Of a DNA stretch of 64,000 nucleotides, positions 59,001 to 64,000 are shown piece after piece. The notes under the pieces were generated by a model. That model did not search any database. It was not told the DNA's origin and saw only the letters and a list, made by a program, of their open reading frames with translations. The DNA is from Amycolatopsis sp. A133 (GTDB lineage Bacteria; Actinomycetota; Actinomycetes; Mycobacteriales; Pseudonocardiaceae), in NCBI RefSeq assembly GCF_031082405.1, contig NZ_JAVHJU010000057.1, positions 372,001 to 436,000 of the forward strand, written 5' to 3'. The translations under genes were made by a program, and so were the position numbers. Positions within the stretch are counted from its first letter, which is position 1. Every line of letters begins with the position of its first letter.

Positions 59001-61507
59001 CGGTCCGGCTCGACGCGGGGGAGACCGGGGCGTTGCTGCGCGACGCCCCGGCCGCCTACCGCACCCGCATCGACGACCTGCTGGTGAGCGCGCTCGGCCG
59101 GGTACTGGCCGGGTGGACCGGGCACGACCGGGTGGTCCTGGAGCTGGAGGGCCACGGCCGCGAGGAGATTTTCGGTGACGTGGACCTGTCACGGACGGTC
59201 GGCTGGTTCACGACGCTGTACCCGTGCCCGGTGCAGATCCCGCGGGACGGCGGCTGGGGCGCGGTGCTGAAGTCGGTGAAGGAGAGCCTGCGAGCGGCAC
59301 CGGACCGCGGGCTGGGGTACGGCGCGCTGCGGTACCTGGGGGAGACACCGCTCGGAGCGCCCCGGCCGGTGGTGGCGTTCAACTACCTCGGCCGGTTCGA
59401 CCTCGCCGACGGTGAAGGGTACGGGACCGCGATTATCGCCGAGGCGGGGCGGCGGGATGCCGTGGCCTCGGCCGGTGGCGGGCCGGATGGTGTTGCCGGG
59501 GCCCAGCGCCCACATGCCCTTGCCCCGGCCGGCGAGCCGGACGCTGTTCCCGGCGCCGGGCGGCCGGATACCGCCGCCCCGGCCGGCGAGCTGTTCCGTT
59601 CCGCTCCTTCGGCGATCGGCCTGAGCCGCGCACCCCACCTCACCGGCACCGCCCGGCTCGACGTCACCGCGGCCGTCACCGCCGCCGGGGAACTCGAATT
59701 CGAATGGACCTACTCCCCGGGCGCGCACGAACCGGGCACCGTCGCCCGCCTCGCCGACGGTGTCCTCGCCGCGGTGCGCGAGATCACCGCCCACTGCACC
59801 GAGCCGGGTGCCGGTGGCCGTACCCCCTCCGACTTCCCGCTCGCCGCCGCGACGCAGGCGGAACTCGACCGGCTCCTCGGCGACGGCCGCGCCGTCGAAG
59901 ACGTCTACCCGCTGACCCCGATGCAGGCCGGGATGCTGTTCCACAGCCTGTCGGAACCGGGCACCTACCTCGAGCAGGTCTCCTTCACCCTGAGCGGCGC
60001 CGACGACCCGGCCGCACTGGAACGCGCCTGGCGGCGGGCCGTTGAGGAGATCCCGGCCCTGCGCACCGCCGTGCGCTGGACCGGCGTCCGCGAACCGGTC
60101 CAGGTGGTGCACCGATCCGTGACGCTGCCGGTGACCGTGCACGACTGGCGGCAGCGGAGCGACCCCGACGCCGCCTTCCGGCAGCTGCTGGCCGCCGACC
60201 GGGACGCCGGGCTGGACCCGGCCGTGGCGCCGCTGATGCGGGTCGCCCTGATCCGGCTGGCCGGCGCCCGGATCCGGCTGCTCTGGACCTTCCACCACGT
60301 GATCCTGGACGGCTGGAGCGTCTTCGAGGTGCTCACCGACGTCCTGGCCCACCTGTCCGGGCGGCCCGCCAAGCGGCGCCGTCCCTTCGCCGACCACCTC
60401 GCGTGGCTGGCCCGGCAGGACGCGGCGGCCGCCGAAACCCACTGGCGGAAGGTCCTCTCCGGCCTCACGCCGACCCGGCTGCCGTTCGACCGGCCGCCCG
60501 GTCGCGCCCACCGCACCCGCTCGACGTCCACAGTGGAACGAACACTGTCCGCTGTGGACTCCGCGCGGCTGGCCGCCTTCGCCCGGCGGCACCGCCTGAC
60601 CGTCAACGCCGTGGTGCAGGGCTCGTGGGCGCGGCTGCTCGCCCGGCACGGCGGGGACCCGGACGTCTGCTTCGGTGCGGTGGTGTCCGGCCGCCCGGCC
60701 GAACTGCCCGGCGTCGACGCGATCGTCGGCATGTTCGTCAACACCGTGCCCGTCCGCGTCACCGTGGCCGAGGGCGAAGACCGGCCGGGCTGGTTCCGGC
60801 GGCTGCAGGCCGATCAGGCCGAGGCGCGCCGGTTCGGGCACGTCTCGCTCGCCGCGCTGCGCCGCTGGAGCGGGCTGCCCGCCCGCACCAGCCTCTTCGA
60901 CAGCATCGTCGTGTTCGAGAACTACCCCTTCGACCGCGACAGCCTGGCCGAGCGCGGGCTGCACGTGGCGGAGCTGACCGCCGTCGAGATCACCAACTAC
61001 CCGCTGGCCCTCGTCGCCCACGGCAGCGCCCGCGACGACGAACCGCTGACGCTGCAGCTCGGTTACGACCCCGCGCTCTTCGACCCGGGCACGGCCGAGG
61101 CCCTCGCCGTCGAACTCGCCGACCTGCTGCGGGAACCGGCCCGGCCGGCCGTGCTGCCGCCGCGTGACCGCCCGCCCGCACCACCCGCCCCGGCCGGGAC
61201 CGACGCCGCCTACCTCGCGCCCCGCACCGCGACCGAGCGGACGCTGAGCCGGATCTGGGCCGAGGTCCTCGCCGTGGAACGGGTGGGCGTCGACGACGAC
61301 TTCTTCGCCCTCGGCGGCGATTCGCTGCTGTGCCTGCGGGTCACCGCCCGCCTGCGTGCGGACTTCGGCGCGGCGCTGCCGCCGCGGGCGCTGTTCGACA
61401 ACCCGACGGTCGGGGCGCTGGCCCTGATGCTGGAACACCCCACGCTCGAAGCACTGGGCCGGGCGGTGGACCGCGGCCTGAACCCGCCGAAGGACTACGA
61501 GCTCTAG
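53087..61507 (+). CDS. NRPS: A-PCP-C-A-PCP-E-C-PCP
   Basis: A 2806-aa enzyme. Approximate residues: A1 7-640 with a repeat insert at about 135-302 and TSGSTGRPRG near 315; PCP1 GGDSILAMR near 700; C1 754-1170 (HHIVTDG); A2 1198-1680 (TSGSSGRPKG); PCP2 near 1726; E 1782-2200 (HHLVVDG, EGHGRE, TVGWFTTLYP); C2 2269-2680 (FHHVILDG); PCP3 near 2744. Aligned to PheA, A2 reads D-A-L-W-V-G-G-T-F-K, a Val-type code, so D-Val is expected after epimerisation. A1 reads D-A-V-D-L-G-V-V-D-K, Glu-like at several positions but unsure. There is no initial C domain, so A1 starts a chain with a free amine. The last module has no A domain. The ATG at 53087 is preferred over upstream in-frame starts. Confidence 0.92.
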   Translation: MTATTEPSSGIGDVLADRASRDPAATALVCGRDRLSYAELAARSDEVAARLAARGAGPESRVGLLVERGVDMVVAVFGVLRAGAAYVPLEPEHPQRHRASLLADAGVTLVLTEPGLAGGLPPGCVPVFVTDSGAGAPDGGAGISPGCGAGGEIGGTQPDCMPATAAPGHSDSAGIPPGSVASGETGATRSDCVPPTSSPASAAPGGSAGTSPDSVASGETGATRPNCVPPSSIPAPAAPGGSAGTPPDSVASGETGATRPNCVPPTSTPAPVAPGGSTGTPPDSVASGDTGATRPDTTTPPRPRTRPDNLAYVLYTSGSTGRPRGVLGTHRGLRRLFAAHRVALFEPAARAAGGRRLRVAHTAPLSFDASWVPLLWMLDGHELHVLDRRDPRATVAALAAARVDVLDETPSYLRVLLLAGLLDGPGRPRVVLAGGEPVDPELGAALAAAGVTVHNVYGTTETTVDSLLCPARTEGPPVLGRPVAGTRAQVLDAGLRPAAEGELCLSGDGLARGYLGRPGATAAAFVADPAGPPGSRMYRTGDRVRRRDDGLLDFLGRADGQVKIRGIRVDPAEAEAALLSHPELAAAAVVARRDGRDADHLVAYVVPVTAPAPPPARLRAFLRGRVPEHLVPARFVELAALPLTGRGKLDRRALPEPAGPAETVTAPRNPAEELVAGIWREALGVPHVGVSDDFVELGGDSILAMRVAGTLNRRWGTALPAQAVFEHRTVAGLAAALPAAHTGRAPARTTPGTALSSGQERLWFLDQLSPGGAEYNTSAGYRLRGPLSLDALSAALTALAERHESLRTTFPTVRGRGVQVVGPPREVRPDVRAAGDIERDLLAEVQRPFDLARGPLFRATVFELGEDDHLLVLVLHHIVTDGWSMGVLAVELGRLYSDAAAELPPLPLRYADFAAWQRDRLAGSEPDDRIAYWERQLSGVPALELPTDRPRPAVRGTAGATHRFTVPAATTTRLAALGRERGATLFMTLIAAAQVLFARYTGQRDVALGTVTAGRSWDELAGLVGFFVNTVVIRSRLDGDPSFADFLAGVRSTVLDAMAHDDVPFGRLVELLAPDRDASRSPLVNVMVVLQNAPSAVPELSGLVVEELDLPRRSAQFDLTVEFEPRDGGLRTTVEYSTELFEPGTIRRLAENLLTLLTGIADDPGRRLSRLTFPAPGQRRELLAVGRSTAEGPGLTVPDVFAERVRERPDAVAVTCAGTALTYRELDTCADRLARRLSAHGADPDVRIGLCVPRGIDAVVGMLAVLKAGGAYVPLDPRYPDERLALLLADSGAAVVLTTPEVRDRVPRGARVLTLDDGWEPDRPGDSPVSRARPGNLACVLYTSGSSGRPKGVLIEHRSVTRLCADPYARLGPDDVSTQYAPLSFDASTLEIWGALLSGARLAIDSEDVPSVEALGAFARAEGVTALWLTAGMFHEVAAADPGVFAGLRRLVSGGDVLSPQQCATVLRRWPELELVNGYGPTEGTTFTACHRVRAADGGRPVPIGRPITGTRCLVLDRNLDPVPAGVPGELYIGGSGLARGYLDRPGLTADRFVADPFGDGTRLYRTGDVVRWRAGEEWVLDFLGRSDDQVKIRGFRIEVGEVEAALRRHPDVAEAVVLAREDTPGHKRLAGYVVPRRPVEAGVLREFLGQSLPGHLVPGALVLLDRFPLTPQGKIDRRALPAPRPGTARARTAPRGPAEELVTRVWAEVLGVEHVGAADNFFELGGDSILGIQVVARARQLGLRLSAKDVFLRQTPAELAAAGVWAEPAAREAPRPSGPVPLSPVQHWFFATITEHPGHFTQWVSAELAADTDLTVLRTAVEALVRHHDALRLRFRHVGGEWRQEYAETVPDTVFRVGPVSTMDFFELDGGALFTAVADGSRLLLAAHHLVVDGVSWRILLADLRTAYRAARAGRPVELPPRTTSFGEWSRRLAAHVAAGGFDDQLAFWNRAIDGAEAPPDGRPGPQRTVTVRLDAGETGALLRDAPAAYRTRIDDLLVSALGRVLAGWTGHDRVVLELEGHGREEIFGDVDLSRTVGWFTTLYPCPVQIPRDGGWGAVLKSVKESLRAAPDRGLGYGALRYLGETPLGAPRPVVAFNYLGRFDLADGEGYGTAIIAEAGRRDAVASAGGGPDGVAGAQRPHALAPAGEPDAVPGAGRPDTAAPAGELFRSAPSAIGLSRAPHLTGTARLDVTAAVTAAGELEFEWTYSPGAHEPGTVARLADGVLAAVREITAHCTEPGAGGRTPSDFPLAAATQAELDRLLGDGRAVEDVYPLTPMQAGMLFHSLSEPGTYLEQVSFTLSGADDPAALERAWRRAVEEIPALRTAVRWTGVREPVQVVHRSVTLPVTVHDWRQRSDPDAAFRQLLAADRDAGLDPAVAPLMRVALIRLAGARIRLLWTFHHVILDGWSVFEVLTDVLAHLSGRPAKRRRPFADHLAWLARQDAAAAETHWRKVLSGLTPTRLPFDRPPGRAHRTRSTSTVERTLSAVDSARLAAFARRHRLTVNAVVQGSWARLLARHGGDPDVCFGAVVSGRPAELPGVDAIVGMFVNTVPVRVTVAEGEDRPGWFRRLQADQAEARRFGHVSLAALRRWSGLPARTSLFDSIVVFENYPFDRDSLAERGLHVAELTAVEITNYPLALVAHGSARDDEPLTLQLGYDPALFDPGTAEALAVELADLLREPARPAVLPPRDRPPAPPAPAGTDAAYLAPRTATERTLSRIWAEVLAVERVGVDDDFFALGGDSLLCLRVTARLRADFGAALPPRALFDNPTVGALALMLEHPTLEALGRAVDRGLNPPKDYEL
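53600..53990 (+). repeat. 105-bp tandem repeat inside NRPS domain A1
   Basis: The anchor TCGGTGGCGA recurs at 53621, 53726, 53831 and 53936 (third base variant allowed), an exact 105-bp period of 35 codons. Each unit encodes about GGSAGTPPDSVASGETGATR followed by a P/C/S-rich tail. A more diverged unit precedes them from about 53500. The array lies between motifs A2 and A3 of the adenylation domain and keeps the frame. Confidence 0.92.
59448..59592 (+). repeat. 54-bp-type repeat insert at the end of the E domain
   Basis: Three diverged units of about 18 residues: GRRDAVASAGGGPDGVAGA, QRPHALAPAGEPDAVPGA and GRPDTAAPAGEL. They are inserted after AFNYLGRFDL of the epimerisation domain and before the conserved TGTARLDVTAAV strand. 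The frame is kept. Confidence 0.7.
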
Positions 61508-61520
61508 GAGGTCGGAGCCG

Positions 61521-64000
61521 GTGCGCAACGACGACGTGGCGATCATCGGGGTGTCCGCCCTGCTCCCGGGCGCCCACGGGCTGGACGCCGTGCACGAACT
61601 GCTCGCCGAAAGCCGGGACACCGTCGGGCAACCCGATCCGGAGCGGCTGCGGGAGAACGGCTTCGCGGACGGCCCCGGCTACCTGCCGATGGGCTACCTC
61701 GACCGGATCGACCGGTTCGACCACCGGTTCTTCGGGGTGCCGCCGGCCGAGGCCACGTGGATGGACCCGCACCAGCGGCTGATCCTGCAGCTGGCCCACG
61801 AAGCCCTGGAGAACGCGTGTTACGCGCCTCAAGCGTTGCGGGGCTCGCGGACCGCCGTCGTGCTCGGCAACTCCCGCTCCGACTACGAAGACCTCTTCGA
61901 CGAGGAAGACCCGCAGCAGATCTTGGGCATCCTGGGGGCCTCGCTCGCGGCGCGGATCAGCTACCGCCACGACTTCACCGGTCCCGCGCTCGTCCTCGAC
62001 ACCGCGTGCAGCGGCAGCCTGGTCGCGGTCGCCCACGCCGTCGCCCTGCTGCGCAGCGGGGCCGCGGAACTGGCACTGGCGGGCGGCATCAGCGTGCGGC
62101 CGGTGCCGATCCGGGAGGCCGGGCACGTCCCGGTCCGCGGGGTCGAGTCGCCCGAAGGCCGGTGCCGCCCGTTCGACGAGAAGGCCACCGGGGCGGTCGG
62201 CGGCGAAGGCGGCGGGATCGTCGTGCTCAAGCCGCTGCCGGCCGCGCTGGCCGACGGCGACCACGTGCACGCGGTGCTGAAGGGCATCGCGGTCAACCAC
62301 AACGGCTACCGGATGGCCAGCATGAGCGCGCCGAGCCGGGCGGCCCAGACCGAGGTGATCACCGCGGCCTGGCGCGACGCCGGCGTCGACGCGGCCACCG
62401 TCGGGTACGTCGAGTGCCACGGCTCGGCCACCCCGCTCGGCGACGTCGTCGAGGTCGAGGCCCTGCGCCAGGCGTTCGTCGACGCCGGCGTGACGGCCCC
62501 GCACTGCGCGATCGGCTCGATCAAGGGCAACATCGGGCACCTGGACAACGCCGCCGGGGTCGCCGGGCTGGTGAAGGTACTGCTCAGCGTGCGGCGCGGC
62601 GTCCGGTACCCGACCGCGCACTTCGAGACGCCCAACCCGCTGATCGACTTCGGCGGCCCGGTGCGGGTCAACCCCGCGTTCGGGCCGTGGGACGACGCCG
62701 TGCCGCGGCGCGCGGGCCTCAGCTCGTTCGGGCTCACCGGGACCAACGTGCACGCCGTCGTGGAACAGGCCCCGCCGGCTCCGGTGCCCGCGGAACCGGA
62801 CGGCACCGACCACCTGGTCACGGTGTCGGCGAAGTCGGCGGCCGCGCTCGCCCGCTACCGCGACCGGCTCGCCGCGTTCGCCGAGGACAGCGGGCACGGC
62901 GTGCTCGCCGTCGGGCACGCGATGAACCGGGGCCGCGACGACCACCCCTTCCGGCTCGCCGTCGTCGCCGACGGACCCGGCGCTCTCGCCGCGGCCCTGC
63001 GATCCGCCGCCCTCCCGGACGCCCCCGCCGCGGACGACCCGCCGGTGGTGCTGCTCTTCTCCGGCGACGGCGGGGTTGAACCCGAGCTCTGGGACCGGCT
63101 GTGCGCGGCGTGGCCGGTCCTCGGCGAGGACCCGCTGCCCGATGAGCCGGGCCCGCGGCTGGTCGCCGTCCACCACGCCCTGCACCGGCTGGCCCGGTCG
63201 CTGGGCATCCCCGACACCCACCTCGTCGGTTCCGGCGCGGGCAACCTGTCGGTGCGGATCGCGCGCGGGGAGATGTCGCTCCAGGGCGGGCTGCAGGCCG
63301 CGACGGGCCGGGCCGTCGGTCCCGGGCACGACGCCGGACGGCTGGCCGAGGCGGTCCGCGGGTTCGTCCGGGACGGCGCGGTGCTGGTCGAGCTGGGCAC
63401 CGGCGGTGTGCTGTCGCGGACGATGCGCCGCCTCGCCCCCGAGCTCGGCTGCGTCGAGCTCGTCGCCGGTGCCGGACGGCGGCCGGTGCTGCGGCAGGTG
63501 GCGTCGCTCTACCGGCTCGGCGTCCGCCTCGACTGGGACCGCCACTACGACGGCGCGGCCGTGCCGAGGATCGAAGCCCCGGCGTACCCGCTCGAGAACG
63601 TCCGCTGCTGGTGCCGCCCGCCGGGTGCGCCGGCCGCCGAAACCCCGGCCCCGGCACCCCCACCCGCGGCGGTGTCCGATGTGGACACCGAGCGCCGGGT
63701 CGCCGAGGTGTGGGGGCGCGCGCTGGGCGAGGACGGGCTCGCGTCCGGATCGGACTACTTCGCCCTCGGCGGGACGTCGATCGCAGCGATCACCGCGTTG
63801 CGCACCATGGAACGCGACTTCGGCGTCGAGCTGACCTTCGCCGATCTGTACGGCTACCCGACCGTGCGGGCCTTCGCCGCCCGCATCCAGGCGGTGCGGG
63901 CCGAGCGCGGCCCGTCCGAAAACCTCCCCGCCATCACGGCGCTGCCGCGCGGCGGCCCGCTGCCGCTGTCGTCCGGCCAGGAACAGCTGTGGTACCTGGA
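61521..64000 (+). CDS. PKS: KS - degenerate AT - ACP - start of C (partial)
   Basis: 826 codons are visible before the right edge. KS: active-site VLDTACSGSLVA, His in VECHGSATPLGD and NIGHLDNAAG, all three catalytic residues present. Then an AT remnant (residues about 430-690): the expected GQGxQ reads LLFSGDGGV and GHSxG reads VGSGAGNLS, so the catalytic Ser-His centre is lost. The ACP serine is in ALGGTSIAAI (about residue 750). A condensation domain begins LPLSSGQEQLWYL at the edge. The GTG at 61521 lies 13 bp after the NRPS stop, with GGAGG (61507-61511) upstream. It should condense the NRPS-bound peptide with an extender delivered in trans, plausibly the FkbJ-bound unit made by the divergent operon. 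Confidence 0.9.
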   Translation, partial: MRNDDVAIIGVSALLPGAHGLDAVHELLAESRDTVGQPDPERLRENGFADGPGYLPMGYLDRIDRFDHRFFGVPPAEATWMDPHQRLILQLAHEALENACYAPQALRGSRTAVVLGNSRSDYEDLFDEEDPQQILGILGASLAARISYRHDFTGPALVLDTACSGSLVAVAHAVALLRSGAAELALAGGISVRPVPIREAGHVPVRGVESPEGRCRPFDEKATGAVGGEGGGIVVLKPLPAALADGDHVHAVLKGIAVNHNGYRMASMSAPSRAAQTEVITAAWRDAGVDAATVGYVECHGSATPLGDVVEVEALRQAFVDAGVTAPHCAIGSIKGNIGHLDNAAGVAGLVKVLLSVRRGVRYPTAHFETPNPLIDFGGPVRVNPAFGPWDDAVPRRAGLSSFGLTGTNVHAVVEQAPPAPVPAEPDGTDHLVTVSAKSAAALARYRDRLAAFAEDSGHGVLAVGHAMNRGRDDHPFRLAVVADGPGALAAALRSAALPDAPAADDPPVVLLFSGDGGVEPELWDRLCAAWPVLGEDPLPDEPGPRLVAVHHALHRLARSLGIPDTHLVGSGAGNLSVRIARGEMSLQGGLQAATGRAVGPGHDAGRLAEAVRGFVRDGAVLVELGTGGVLSRTMRRLAPELGCVELVAGAGRRPVLRQVASLYRLGVRLDWDRHYDGAAVPRIEAPAYPLENVRCWCRPPGAPAAETPAPAPPPAAVSDVDTERRVAEVWGRALGEDGLASGSDYFALGGTSIAAITALRTMERDFGVELTFADLYGYPTVRAFAARIQAVRAERGPSENLPAITALPRGGPLPLSSGQEQLWYL

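Noticed and set aside
53717..59155. A long minus-strand open frame opposite the second NRPS gene
   Set aside because: Same shadow effect; no recognisable domain or ribosome-binding site.

Overview
The window is high-GC actinobacterial DNA (GTG starts, 1-4 base stop/start overlaps, strong third-position GC bias). The gene families and a 'CCAATGTGGCGTT' palindromic intergenic repeat suggest a Pseudonocardiaceae member, perhaps Amycolatopsis. That placement is inference; there is no rRNA or marker gene in the window.

Layout. (1) 1-3952: a cut-off sensor-kinase gene, divergent from a MacB-type ABC exporter pair. (2) 4009-30579: biosynthetic cluster 1. The rightward operon encodes a CrtI-like FAD oxidoreductase, an ACP, an acyl-CoA dehydrogenase-like small protein, an acyl-CoA dehydrogenase, an SbnA-like synthase, a 3379-aa NRPS (C-A-PCP-C-A-PCP-C-A*-PCP-TE) and an ABC permease, followed by MbtH and an ABC ATPase. 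The leftward operon encodes an ACP, KS, KS-beta (CLF-like), KR, ATP-grasp ligase, SbnB-like ornithine-cyclodeaminase homologue, a second SbnA-like synthase and a reduced MMPL exporter. A SARP activator closes the cluster. I read this as an acylated peptide containing two 2,3-diaminopropionate (Dap) residues: SbnA/SbnB make Dap, both working A domains have the same acidic pocket, and a small type II PKS set supplies or builds the acyl chain. Three promoters carry three GTCA-type heptamers at exactly 11-bp spacing, with a -10 box 8 bp further on. This is the classical SARP operator geometry, and a fourth such array points toward the SARP gene's 3' end.

(3) 30580-32093: a long gene-poor stretch with a palindromic operator candidate and a heptamer minisatellite. 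(4) 32094-32339: an intact orphan ATP-synthase c subunit (atpE) with no other atp gene, beside cluster 1. It is a candidate self-resistance target copy. (5) 32619-37805: a translationally coupled operon of cytoplasmic S8 protease, ECF-like sigma factor, 152-aa protein and TPR-CHAT protease. It resembles a protease-gated sigma-factor circuit. (6) 38109-49608: ordinary accessory metabolism: Tat-exported propeller glycosidase-like protein, two PaaX-type regulators, esterase, frameshifted GH29 fucosidase, IMPase-like pseudoenzyme with LysR regulator, NmrA-like protein, secreted alpha/beta hydrolase and MHS transporter.

(7) 49596-64000: biosynthetic cluster 2, running off the right edge. A leftward fkbKHIJ-type operon makes an ACP-bound glycerate-derived extender unit (methoxymalonyl or hydroxymalonyl type). 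No O-methyltransferase is visible. Rightward are a 2806-aa NRPS (A-PCP-C-A-PCP-E-C-PCP, second A domain Val-like and epimerised) and a PKS whose AT domain is degenerate, followed by the start of another C domain. Cluster 2 shows no GTCA arrays and is probably controlled separately from cluster 1.
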